Origin: Actinomycetota bacterium
Lineage (GTDB): Bacteria; Actinomycetota; Actinomycetes; S36-B12
Length of the DNA stretch: 48,163 nt
Assembly (NCBI GenBank): GCA_009699015.1
Contig: WLOY01000008.1
Span: 1-48,163 of the forward strand
Direction: 5' to 3'
This document shows, piece by piece, positions 24,918 through 33,214 of this stretch. Numbering within the stretch: position 1 is the first letter of the stretch; each line of letters begins with the position of its first letter. The translations under genes were made by a program, and so were the position numbers. Below the pieces are notes generated by a model that was not told where the DNA came from, searched no databases, and was given only the letters and a program-made list of their open reading frames with translations.

Positions 24918-25192
24918 GCGCGAGCATCCGGATCCCAACGATCCTGCGCACCTACACGGGAGGAGCGGCTGAGGTCACCGTCGCAGGCTCGACCCTGCGG
25001 GAGTCGATCAGTGACCTCGACATGCAGTGCCCGGGCATCGCAGCGAGGGTCCTCGACGATGCCGGAGCGCTGCGCCGATTTGTCAATGTCTACATCAATG
25101 ACGATGACGTGAGGTTCCTCGACAACCTCGACACCCCGATCCTTGATGGTGCACAGATCTCCATTATTCCGGCCGTGGCGGGTGGCGCGTGA
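24914..25192 (+). CDS. second CysO/MoaD-type sulfur-carrier protein with GG-Ala tail
   Basis: A 92-residue ubiquitin-like sulfur carrier, clearly paralogous to CysO at 14657: IPTILRTYTGG, ALRRFVNVYINDDDVRFLDNLD, ISIIPAVAGGA. Unlike CysO it ends Gly-Gly-Ala, so the last residue must be removed before thiocarboxylate formation; the JAMM protease Mec is a candidate. ATG 24914 overlaps the threonine-synthase-like stop, indicating coupled expression and partnership. It probably supplies sulfur to the upstream enzyme rather than to CysM, though cross-talk is possible. Confidence 0.92.
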   Translation: MSASIRIPTILRTYTGGAAEVTVAGSTLRESISDLDMQCPGIAARVLDDAGALRRFVNVYINDDDVRFLDNLDTPILDGAQISIIPAVAGGA

Positions 25193-25266
25193 GGACCGGA
25201 AGCGAACTCACGAAGCGGCGCTACATCGACTTCTGCCGCGTGACCGCGACGGCCTGTCGGGCCTGA
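25189..25266 (+). CDS. 25-residue cysteine-containing leader peptide
   Basis: A GTG start at 25189 overlaps the sulfur-carrier stop (GTGA) and encodes 25 residues containing KRRYIDFCRV and ending ACRA. This matches the actinobacterial putative leader peptide pattern (RRxVDLCRV...CR) found before sulfur-assimilation genes. Cysteine-rich leaders before cysA2 in mycobacteria act as cysteine-responsive attenuators. It lies 114 nt before the CysA2-type gene. A small CGCC-CTTC-GGCG hairpin and a CCCC-GAAT-GGGG hairpin follow. It is also a candidate for regulation by ribosome stalling at the two Cys codons. Confidence 0.7.
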   Translation: MRTGSELTKRRYIDFCRVTATACRA

Positions 25267-25380
25267 CCCACGCCCGCATGGACGCACCTAAGCGCCCTTC
25301 GGCGAGCAACCGAGCTTGAGTCATACCCCGAATGGGGCCATTCACCCAGCAGTATCAACAGTCATTGGAGAAGCACGCAC

Positions 25381-26244
25381 ATGTCACGAACAGATGTTCT
25401 CGTCAACGCCGAGTGGGTTCTCGCCCATGCATCCGATCCGAACGTCGTTCTCATTGAGGTCGATGAGGACGTTTCGGCCTACGACACCGGCCACATCGCC
25501 GGCGCTGTCAGGGTCGACTGGCGACAGGACCTGCAGGATCCGGTACGCCGCGACCTCGTCACGCCGGAGGCCTTCGCCGCCCTCTTGAGCAAGAATGGCA
25601 TCGGCCCGGACACAACCGTCGTGCTGTACGGCGGCAACAACAACTGGTTCGCGGCCTACGCGTACTGGTACTTCAAGCTCTACGGCCACGACAACGTGAA
25701 GCTGCTCGACGGTGGACGCAAGAAGTGGGAGCTCGACGGTCGGGAGCTCGTCACCGAGGTCCCCGTGCGCGCAGCTACCGACTACCCCGTTCCGACCGAG
25801 CGTGTCGAGCTTCGGTCGAAGCGTGATGAGGTCATCGCCGCGATCGGCAAGGTCCAGCTCATTGATGTCCGATCACCTGATGAGTATTCGGGTCGACTGC
25901 TCGCCCCGGCCCACCTGCCTCAGGAGCAGTCGCAGCGCCCGGGCCACATCCCCACGGCAAGTAACGTGCCGTGGTCGAAGGCCGCGAATGACGACGGCAC
26001 CTTCAAGTCCGATGCCGACCTCGTCGAGCTTTACACGACAGCAGGCCTGACCGAAGGTGCCCCAACCATCGCCTACTGCAGGATCGGTGAGCGTTCTGCT
26101 CACACCTGGTTCGTCCTGCATGAGGTCCTCGGCTGGGACAACGTGACGAACTACGACGGATCGTGGACCGAGTACGGCTCGCTGGTCGGGGTCCCGGTCC
26201 AGATCGGTGACGCAGCTGGCTCGCCCGCCGGGGGTGGTGCCTGA
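25381..26244 (+). CDS. thiosulfate sulfurtransferase (CysA2/rhodanese family)
   Basis: A 287-residue tandem rhodanese-domain protein, collinear with mycobacterial CysA2/CysA3: VEVDEDVSAYDTGHIAGAVRVDW, YGGNNNWFAAYAYWYFKLYGH, LIDVRSPDEYSG, LAPAHLPQEQSQRPGHIP. The active-site Cys is in AYCRIGERSAHTW of the second domain; the first domain has no catalytic cysteine. It could move sulfane sulfur from thiosulfate towards the sulfur-carrier activation system. An SD (GGAGAA) lies 8 nt before ATG 25381. It precedes sseC with TGATG overlap, as in mycobacteria. Confidence 0.94.
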   Translation: MSRTDVLVNAEWVLAHASDPNVVLIEVDEDVSAYDTGHIAGAVRVDWRQDLQDPVRRDLVTPEAFAALLSKNGIGPDTTVVLYGGNNNWFAAYAYWYFKLYGHDNVKLLDGGRKKWELDGRELVTEVPVRAATDYPVPTERVELRSKRDEVIAAIGKVQLIDVRSPDEYSGRLLAPAHLPQEQSQRPGHIPTASNVPWSKAANDDGTFKSDADLVELYTTAGLTEGAPTIAYCRIGERSAHTWFVLHEVLGWDNVTNYDGSWTEYGSLVGVPVQIGDAAGSPAGGGA

Positions 26245-26519
26245 TGTGCGGCGCGAATCCCGAGCGTTCGCAGACCGGGGACTACGCCATCACCGGGACC
26301 GTCGTTGTCGATGGTGAGCGGAAAGCCGGTGCCTATGTGCGACTCCTCGACAAGAACGGTGAGTTCGTGGCGGAGAGCCCGACGAGCAAGGGTGGCGCCT
26401 TCGCGTTCTTCGTTGCGCAGGGTTCGTGGACGGTGCGACTGGTGCTGCCCAGCGGTTCAATTGACCGCTCGACAGTCGTGGTGGATCAAGCCGGCTCGAC
26501 GGTCGAGTTCGTGGTGTAG
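26244..26519 (+). CDS. sseC: SseC-like DUF1416 protein
   Basis: A 91-residue protein of the DUF1416 family (SseC in mycobacteria), predicted to be a small beta-sandwich: ITGTVVVDGERKAGAYVRLLDKNGEFVAESPT, GAFAFFVAQGSWTVRL. It is consistently encoded next to CysA2-type sulfurtransferases; the biochemical function is unknown. ATG 26244 overlaps the sulfurtransferase stop by one base. It ends 20 bp from the convergent large membrane protein gene. Confidence 0.9.
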   Translation: MCGANPERSQTGDYAITGTVVVDGERKAGAYVRLLDKNGEFVAESPTSKGGAFAFFVAQGSWTVRLVLPSGSIDRSTVVVDQAGSTVEFVV

Positions 26520-26538
26520 CTGGTTCTTCTCCTGCGGC

Positions 26539-28887
26539 CTAGCTGAACTGGGTCAGGTAGATGGCGGTGACAAGGAGCGTGCCGCCGCCGATTCGATACC
26601 AGACGCGCATCGAATCCCTCAGGTACCAACGAGTGTCGCCCTCGCGGGGTTCCTTCCCGAACATGCCGATCGCCGCGAGGGCGAGGCCCGGGAGCATGAG
26701 GATGACGAAGGATGTTCTCGCGAGGTCACGGCCATCGGTGATGAGTAGGGATATTGCCGTTGAGATGCCGAGTGATACCAGCAGAATCAGGACGAGCTTG
26801 GGAATCCCGACCGGGACTGCGTGAAACAGACGCGGGCTGTTTGGCAGGTACTTGGCGATGATCTCGCAGGCTTGGGCTGCCGCAAAGATGGCAGCTCCAG
26901 CCCAGAGTTGCCAGGACGTGCCGATGAAGGCGACCGCCACGAAGACGAACAGGATGGTGCGTAGCCCGGCGACGATGCTGCGGTGGAGCAGGCCGGGGGT
27001 CGGGTTTACCGCAGGGGCAACCTCGGCGATGCGCGAGGGCAAGGTGCGGGCCGCGAACTCCTCGAGACTTACTCGCATGAGGAGTCCGATGAGGGCAATG
27101 AGCGCGATGAGGTTGGCGGACGACACGATCGGGAGCTGGTACCCGGAAAGCCCGGCCAGCGCCCCGACCATGCTCTGCACCGCAAAGGCACCGATGAGCG
27201 GGATGATGACGAAATCAGTCACCCGCTCCCACACGTCGTAGTCGTCGCGGCCGCGACGAAGGGGCCGCGTAGAGCCGGCGATGAGTGCCGGGCCGAAGCC
27301 GATGACCCCTAAGCCGAGGAGCGTGCGAATGCTGTCGGCCCCGGTGATACCGCCCGAGAAGGCGACACCTGCGGTGAACACGACGAAGGCGGCGAAGCCG
27401 GCCATCGCGTCGAGGGCGCCGATGAAGGTGATGAGGCCCAGGATCATGACGCTCGGGGCGAGCGCGAGGCCGTTCACTCCGATCACTCCGAGGACTGCCA
27501 GGACGACGGCGGCTATCGGCAGGAGCAGGGCGCCAGACCCAAATATGGCCCGCAGATAGGTGTTGTCGGCGAAGAGCCGTGCAGTGAGGGGGGAGATACG
27601 CGACACCATGGCGATCGAGACATGGTGCGAGCGATCGATGTGGGTGGTGAACGGGGGCCGCCAGATGCGCCATCGATCGGTCAATCCGGCGGATCCCAGC
27701 ACGGCCGCGAGCCCCGTGAAGGATGCGTCGACACTTGCGAGGCTGCCCTCGCTCCGCTCAGCGCGCACATGCCCACCCTGGTGCCGCCCGACTTCCTCGG
27801 CCCGCTTGTTCTGTGCATCGGAGGATCCCGAGCCCGAGCCGGAGCCGGAGCCGGATCCCGAGCCGGAGCCGGAGGGGGATGGCGCTGGCACACCTCCGGC
27901 CATGACCCCGGCCGACAGCCCTACGACGCCGAGCACGGCGACAAGCGCGATCGTGGTGTCGACCACCTGCTTCGGCTGGTCGAGGGGGTTGTACGTCGGC
28001 AGGGTGATGCTTCGTTGCTGGGTCGTGGCGCCCCGCGGTTCTGCCACCGCTGCTAGGTCACTGACCGGATTGAGAACCTGCTGCGTTGACGCCTCCGTGA
28101 CTGCCGGTGATGGCACGTCGGTCGGAGTCGGGGACGGAGTCGGGGTCGGAGTCGCGGGCTCCGACGCAACCAGGGCTCGGCTGCCGGATATTCCACCCGA
28201 AGGACTGTCACTTGGTACTGCCGTCACCGAGATCGTTGTTTCACCCGCTCGGTTCGCAGTGACGAGCACGTCGGGTATCCCGTTTATGATCGACGAGTAC
28301 GGGGCGGTGATGGTCGCACTGGGCCCAGAAGGTCCGCCGCCGATCGAGACGGTGCCGAACTCGACGGAAACAGTGACGCGGATCATCATCCCCGCTCCCG
28401 CCTCGTTGTAACCACCATCAACGAATGCGATCGAAACCGCCACGGGAGAGCCGACGATCAATTCCGAGGCGCCAATGGAGATAACGGGAGCGTTATTACC
28501 GTTACCGTTACCGTTGCCGCCACCGCCCGAACCTCCGCCAGGCGATGAGGTGTTTGTCGAGCCAGGGTCGTTCGGTGTCGTCACGCCCGAGTTGGGTTTG
28601 GCGGCCGGGGTCGGGAATGGACTCGGGGCCTTCCCTGGCTCGCCGGGCGGTGGCTCGGGGCAGGCCGGTCCACCCTCACCGCATGGCGGCTTGGGGTAAG
28701 TGCCGGGCGCTGGTGTGCCGGGGGTCGGCGTAATGGGCTCGCACGGCAGTCCGGTGTTGCCGCACGGCGGTGGCTCGGTGGGAGTGTCCTCGGCGTTCGC
28801 GAGTCCTGTCCCGAGCAGTCCGGCGGAGAGGGCGGCGAGCAGGAGACAGCAGAAACCCAGCACCGCGCAGCGCAATTTGCGGCCCAT
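26539..28887 (-). CDS. large exported polytopic membrane protein of unknown function
   Basis: A 782-residue protein; ATG 28887 has AAGGGG upstream. I recognise no family. Regions in order: signal peptide (VLGFCCLLLAALSAGLLG to ANA); a Pro/Cys/Gly-rich segment with Thr-Pro repeats and GGGSGGGGNGNGNGNN; a beta-rich domain (NNAPVISIGASELIVGSPVAVSIAF...); a TPTPTPSPTPT linker; a membrane helix (TTIALVAVLGVVGLSAGVMAGG, about 328-349); a (GS)n linker and a charged cytoplasmic stretch; then about ten helices to the C-terminus. The topology joins an extracellular stalked domain to a multi-pass module. A role in the cell surface or export is inference. Possible fusion of two genes, but the frame is continuous. 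Confidence 0.75.
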   Translation of the reverse strand: MGRKLRCAVLGFCCLLLAALSAGLLGTGLANAEDTPTEPPPCGNTGLPCEPITPTPGTPAPGTYPKPPCGEGGPACPEPPPGEPGKAPSPFPTPAAKPNSGVTTPNDPGSTNTSSPGGGSGGGGNGNGNGNNAPVISIGASELIVGSPVAVSIAFVDGGYNEAGAGMMIRVTVSVEFGTVSIGGGPSGPSATITAPYSSIINGIPDVLVTANRAGETTISVTAVPSDSPSGGISGSRALVASEPATPTPTPSPTPTDVPSPAVTEASTQQVLNPVSDLAAVAEPRGATTQQRSITLPTYNPLDQPKQVVDTTIALVAVLGVVGLSAGVMAGGVPAPSPSGSGSGSGSGSGSGSGSSDAQNKRAEEVGRHQGGHVRAERSEGSLASVDASFTGLAAVLGSAGLTDRWRIWRPPFTTHIDRSHHVSIAMVSRISPLTARLFADNTYLRAIFGSGALLLPIAAVVLAVLGVIGVNGLALAPSVMILGLITFIGALDAMAGFAAFVVFTAGVAFSGGITGADSIRTLLGLGVIGFGPALIAGSTRPLRRGRDDYDVWERVTDFVIIPLIGAFAVQSMVGALAGLSGYQLPIVSSANLIALIALIGLLMRVSLEEFAARTLPSRIAEVAPAVNPTPGLLHRSIVAGLRTILFVFVAVAFIGTSWQLWAGAAIFAAAQACEIIAKYLPNSPRLFHAVPVGIPKLVLILLVSLGISTAISLLITDGRDLARTSFVILMLPGLALAAIGMFGKEPREGDTRWYLRDSMRVWYRIGGGTLLVTAIYLTQFS

Positions 28888-29048
28888 GCTGTACCCCTTC
28901 AACGGCGGCAGGATGATCATGAGAGTACGGCAGAGGCAAAGGTCATACCCCCCATTCCCAATAGTTCGCAGCGGTGTTCTCAAACCCCCGTTGGCTCTCG
29001 AGTGGCAACAGTCCGGTGAATTGGCGATGATTCGAGGGCCGAACCCCC

Positions 29049-29079
29049 CTCACTGTCGGCGTCGCCCAAGTGCAGTGAG
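29049..29079 (+). promoter_or_regulatory. inverted repeat near RBS of DUF6629 gene
   Basis: CTCACTG (29049-29055) and CAGTGAG (29073-29079) could pair across 17 nt, and the 3' arm runs into the GAGGA ribosome binding site before ATG 29088. It might modulate access to the RBS; it may be chance. The 200-bp divergent gap upstream holds no other signal I can support. Confidence 0.25.
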
Positions 29080-29087
29080 GATCCCGG

Positions 29088-29774
29088 ATGTGCCTCTCCC
29101 CGCAGTTCGATGCCGTCGTGGCTGTCGGCATCAGCGTGGTTGCCGTGGATGCCCTCCGGCACTGCCGAACGGGTCGTGAAGTGCCGCTGGCCCTGCTCCC
29201 GGCGATCTTCGTCGCTCACACCCTCCTCTCGGCAGTCATGTGGCTCGGAGTCGACGGTTTGGTCTCGGATGACATGGCCCAGTCCGCAGCCACCCTCTAC
29301 CTGTTCATCGCCTACGCGCTGATGCCGATCTACCTGCCGATCGCGATTCTCCTCATCGAGCCACCCGGCTGGCATCGGCGTGCTGTCGTCGCGATGTGCG
29401 GGGTCGGCGCAATCCCTGCTGTCGGGTACGCGGTTGCGCTGGGGCTCGGACGGGGGACGGCGATGCCGGACAGCTACTACATCGCCTTCAGCATCGATGG
29501 GACGGCCGGACTGCTCGGAGTGCTGTACGTGGTGAGCACCTGCGGTGCCCTACTGCTCTCTGGCTCGGCGCCGCTCATCTCGTGGGGGCTCGTCAACGCG
29601 GTCGTCCTATCGGGACTGGTCGCCTGGAACAGCCTTGGCCTGCCGGCCCTGTGGTGCCTGTGGGCCGCCATGACCAGCGTGTGCGTTGCATGGTTCATGC
29701 GGCGAGCGCGGGCGATGGAGCCGGGAACGGACTGGGTTGAGACCGCGCTTCAGCCGCGTGGGCTGCGGCCCTAA
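29088..29774 (+). CDS. DUF6629-like integral membrane protein
   Basis: A 228-residue membrane protein with about seven helices. It opens with MCLSPQFDAVVAVGISVVAVDALRH and continues REVPLALLPAIFVAHTLLSAVMWLG, which fits DUF6629 proteins; function unknown. A conserved His lies in the second helix (AHTLL). GAGGA 6 nt upstream supports ATG 29088. It diverges from the large membrane protein gene and ends just before tRNA-Lys. Confidence 0.8.
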   Translation: MCLSPQFDAVVAVGISVVAVDALRHCRTGREVPLALLPAIFVAHTLLSAVMWLGVDGLVSDDMAQSAATLYLFIAYALMPIYLPIAILLIEPPGWHRRAVVAMCGVGAIPAVGYAVALGLGRGTAMPDSYYIAFSIDGTAGLLGVLYVVSTCGALLLSGSAPLISWGLVNAVVLSGLVAWNSLGLPALWCLWAAMTSVCVAWFMRRARAMEPGTDWVETALQPRGLRP

Positions 29775-29792
29775 GGCCCGGACTTGCTTCGG

Positions 29793-29855
<63 letters not shown>

Positions 29856-29865
<10 letters not shown>

Positions 29866-31397
29866 GCGGTGGAAAGACTAACAGCAGGGGTCAGGGCAGC
29901 CGCCATCGCCGTGGCGATGACGCTCTGCCCGGTGGGGTTCGGGTGGAACGACGCGCTGCTCATGCCGTTCAGTGCGGTGAGGCCGAAGGCCCAGGCCTGC
30001 TCCCCGGCGCAAATCCCGTGACCCTCAGCCGAGTCGCCGGACGCCGACCACGAGCCGGTCACTGGAGTCCAACCCAGGGCTGTTGTCGCCGCGATCTGCT
30101 GGTTGAGGGTGCCGCTCGCGAGGGGGAACGTGACGGGGGTGCGTGAGGTGGTGAGGTAGTCGTATGTTGCTGCCGGGGTGGGGACGAGGGTCGTATCACG
30201 CGCCCAGGCCATGTTTGCCGCTCGGATCGTGAGGTAGTCGCAGGGAGCCCCGTTTGGTGCACGAGTGATGTCGGGGTAGAGGGTCGGCAGGATCTGGGCG
30301 CCCGGGGCCATGCGCAGGGGAGCGGAACCGGCGCCCGGGCCGGTCACGGAGCATGAGGCGCCACCGAGGCACCCCGCGATCCGGGCATAGGCGGCAGGCA
30401 ACTGTGCGGTGCGGGCCTGGACGCCAGCCTGCACGGTCGGATAGCCGGTGAGGATCCCGCGTGGTGGTGCGCCGATGGGGCAGTTCGCATCGGAGGCGCA
30501 GGCGGTGAGCACGGAGGCGAAGCCGACGTCATTTCCACCGACGGACAACGTCACGAGGTCGATCTGGCGGTCACCGATGATCTGGCGCACCTGCTCGACC
30601 TGACTCTTGGACTGACCCACTGCGGTGAATGGGCCAAGGACGCCCGCTGACACGGTGGCTCCGCTGCATGCGACGTCGACGAGGGTGACTGACGTCTTGG
30701 GCGATGACCGCTCGAGGGCGAGGGCGGCTTGGGCCGGAGCCCCACGAGTGCTCCGGTTGCACGGGTCGTCGTCCCAATAGGGGGTGAAGCGGGAGAGCAG
30801 CCCACCCTCGGTCAGCCAGGACTCGACGTTTCGCGGATTGCCCTCCCCAGAAGCGTAGGAGTCGCCGAGAGCGACCATGAGGATATTCGAGACGGCAGCC
30901 TTGACAGCCTTGCTGTCCGCCTTCTTGCCCGTGGTCACCCGCAGGGTGAGCGTATGGGGCCCCTCAGGCAATAGCACAGTAGTGCCACAGGTTTTCTTCT
31001 TTAGTGCCCGCTCGCTCGTGGTGGTCGATGTTCCAGCAGGGCCGACGATTGTCCATGTGTAGCGGTCACCGGTGGAGGCGCAGGCGTCGAGCCGCACTGG
31101 GTAGCCGGCCTGGTCGAGGTACCAGGACAGGTTGCCGCCGATGAGGCGCTCATTGGGTTGGGCGACGCCGTTGCCCGCACCGACGAACGTGGCGGAGGGA
31201 TTCATGGTGAGGGCGCCCGCCGATGGAACTCCGCCGTCACCGTCGATGAAGCCGTCTCCGCCGTTGTCCTTCGACATCGGCACCATCGACCACTTCGGAA
31301 CGGACGCCGGTGCGGTTGCCGCCAAGGCCGGAGCCATTGGCAGGGATACGGCGGCGAGCGAAGCGAGCGTCAGTCCGATGAACACCGGTGTCCTCAT
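29856..31397 (-). CDS. secreted SGNH/GDSL-family hydrolase
   Basis: A 513-residue exported esterase/lipase-fold protein. Signal peptide: VFIGLTLASLAAVSLPMAPALA. An N-terminal beta-rich domain (about 35-165) precedes the SGNH domain with block I GDSYASGEGNPRN (nucleophile Ser), the GGND block (LSVGGNDVGF) and a C-terminal S-x-S-x-FHPNPTGQ supplying the His. Pairs of cysteines suggest disulfides. The natural ester substrate is unknown. A TACGGT box 6 nt before ATG 31397 implies a leaderless mRNA. Its stop codon (TAG) is inside the 5' acceptor/D-arm of tRNA-Lys. Confidence 0.9.
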
Positions 31398-31403
31398 GCG
31401 TCA

Positions 31404-31409
31404 ACCGTA
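31404..31409 (-). promoter_or_regulatory. -10 box of leaderless SGNH-hydrolase gene
   Basis: TACGGT on the reverse strand, 6 nt before the ATG at 31397; no SD. Confidence 0.5.
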
Positions 31410-31412
31410 CGT

Positions 31413-31426
31413 CATGTCCGGACATG
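31413..31426. promoter_or_regulatory. perfect 14-bp palindrome between divergent secreted-hydrolase genes
   Basis: CATGTCCGGACATG lies immediately upstream of the SGNH gene's -10 box, in the spacer before its -35 region. The position fits an operator; the cognate regulator is unknown. Confidence 0.4.
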
Positions 31427-31502
31427 GACGGCTGCGCGCTGACAGAGGTCCCGTCGATTCGCGACATCCTGCCCATGCGGCGAGCCGCTCTCGGCTTGGA
31501 GA

Positions 31503-32384
31503 GTGGATCGGGTGGGGACAGGGAGGGGGCAGGGCCGTGGTCGTCGCGGATGGGGCCCGCTGATCCTCGTCCCGATCCTGGCGGTGGGAATGCAGGTGAC
31601 TGTCAACTCGGTGTCCATCGACGGTGGCGCAGGGTCGAGCGTGCCCGCGGCGAACCCGGGCCCATCACCTGGTGCATCGATCCTGAATCGAGCGCTGACG
31701 GAGCCGCCGATCGTGGCTGCCGGCCCTGCGGTTCGGTTCCTGAGCGGGGACACTGACGCGAGGACTGCGGCGCGGTGGTCACGTTGCGTGCCGATCCGAT
31801 GGACGATCGACCCGATGAACATCGACGCCTCGGGGGTCGATGAGTCGCAGGAGATCGCGCGTTGGATCTCGGTTGTCGATTCGTTCGCAGCGGCAACGGG
31901 GTATCGATTCGACTACGTCACGTCGCGACGCGGGGACGCAGGTCACCGCCCCGGCGTTCTCCCGGCGATCGACGGGATCGACATCGTCATCACCTACGAG
32001 AGCGCAGATGACGTCGGCGATTACCGCCGCCCAACGCTGGACGAGACCAGGAGGATTGCCGAGTCGTGGCTTTCGTGGACGGAGGACGGATCCGGCGCGA
32101 AGATCGCGACCGTGGGATCGGTGATCATGGACTACCGAGACCTCTCGACAACGACATCGACCAGGCAGTACGACCCGACCGACCGCATGGCACTCATGTC
32201 CCACGAGTTCGGGCACGTCATGGGCCTAGGCCATGACGAGGACGAATCGACCGTGATGTTCGACGAGTGGACCGCGGGCAAGGCCGGGCTCACTCCTGCG
32301 GACATCGAAGGCCTCGTGTTACTCGCCGAGGAACCATGCCCGCAGGCGGGAATGACGGACGAGGTCGAATCAAAGACTCGCTGA
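31503..32384 (+). CDS. secreted matrixin-like zinc metalloprotease
   Basis: A 293-residue exported protease. An N-terminal hydrophobic segment (WGPLILVPILAVGMQVTV) acts as signal or anchor. The zinc site HEFGHVMGLGH matches HExxHxxGxxH, and a downstream ESTVMFDEW supplies the Met-turn, as in matrixins (peptidase M10-like). The catalytic domain spans about 90-275. GTG 31503 is the longest start; GTG 31512 has better SD spacing (GGAG at 31498). It diverges from the SGNH hydrolase, and its last 15 bp overlap the convergent VOC gene. Confidence 0.87.
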   Translation: MDRVGTGRGQGRGRRGWGPLILVPILAVGMQVTVNSVSIDGGAGSSVPAANPGPSPGASILNRALTEPPIVAAGPAVRFLSGDTDARTAARWSRCVPIRWTIDPMNIDASGVDESQEIARWISVVDSFAAATGYRFDYVTSRRGDAGHRPGVLPAIDGIDIVITYESADDVGDYRRPTLDETRRIAESWLSWTEDGSGAKIATVGSVIMDYRDLSTTTSTRQYDPTDRMALMSHEFGHVMGLGHDEDESTVMFDEWTAGKAGLTPADIEGLVLLAEEPCPQAGMTDEVESKTR

Positions 32385-33167
32385 GGGGAGCATCAGCCGT
32401 GATAGCAGCATGAACATGGCGCCTGACGGGTCGATGATCCCGCTGAACCTCATGTCGCCCATTTGCATCGGGGCGAGGAACTCGCGGCCGCCGAGCTCGG
32501 TGGCGAGCCAGGTCGAGGCATCGCAATCGGCGACCGAGAAATAGACGGCCCAGGAGCTCGGCGCCTGCGGCGGAACGGCAGGAGGCATCGGCATTGCTCC
32601 GGCGACCGTCTTGTCGTCCCCTGCCTTCGCGTCCAGCACGGCGACCAGGTATTCGCTGTTGTCCGGCGTCGTCCACTCCCAGCCGAAGACGGCCTCGTAG
32701 AAGCGCGATGCGCGGGGCAGGTCACGAGTCTGGAGCTCGTTCCAGGCCATGGCGCCGGGAGTATCGACGACGTCGACGCCTTGATGCTCCTCGGGCTGCC
32801 AGAGTCCGACGACCGCGCCTGATGGATCGGCGATCAGGGCCATACGGCCCTCCGGAGGAATCTCCATCGGCTCCATAACGACGGAGCCGCCTGCCTCGGT
32901 CGCCCGACCCATCGCGTGCTCGAGGCTCTCGACGTTTACGTAGGAGGTCCAGGTGGGCGGGATGCCGGCCGCGCGCAGTTCGGGGGGCTGGGTGCCGAGG
33001 CCCGCCACGACCTGCCCGTGGAGCAGGAACGTGGTGTAGGGCGGGCCGTTCGGGGTTTGCATGTCCTTGGCATCCCAGCCGAACAGGCCGCAGTAGAAGT
33101 CGCGGGCCCGCACCGGGTCGGGGGTCATGAGGTCGATCCAGCTGAACTGGCCTTCGGGATATCGCAC
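32370..33167 (-). CDS. two-domain VOC (glyoxalase/bleomycin-resistance fold) protein
   Basis: A 265-residue protein of two tandem vicinal-oxygen-chelate domains (about 1-125 and 136-258), each with the FSWIDLMTPDPVRARDFYCGLFGW / MAWNELQTRDLPRASRFYEAVFGW start and a DPSGA(V/M)xxL end. Related proteins are common in actinobacteria and usually annotated as glyoxalase-like; the substrate is unknown. GTG 33167 follows GGAGG at good distance. Its 3' end overlaps the convergent protease gene. Confidence 0.9.
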   Translation of the reverse strand: MRYPEGQFSWIDLMTPDPVRARDFYCGLFGWDAKDMQTPNGPPYTTFLLHGQVVAGLGTQPPELRAAGIPPTWTSYVNVESLEHAMGRATEAGGSVVMEPMEIPPEGRMALIADPSGAVVGLWQPEEHQGVDVVDTPGAMAWNELQTRDLPRASRFYEAVFGWEWTTPDNSEYLVAVLDAKAGDDKTVAGAMPMPPAVPPQAPSSWAVYFSVADCDASTWLATELGGREFLAPMQMGDMRFSGIIDPSGAMFMLLSRLMLPSASL

Positions 33168-33214
33168 GGGGAACCTCCAAGGTGGTCGTTACCCCGAGTC
33201 CACACGCGTGTCGA

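Noticed and set aside
23661..24938. 425-codon reverse frame opposite the threonine-synthase-like gene
   Set aside because: Antisense shadow with low-complexity composition; the riboswitch and SD belong to the forward gene.
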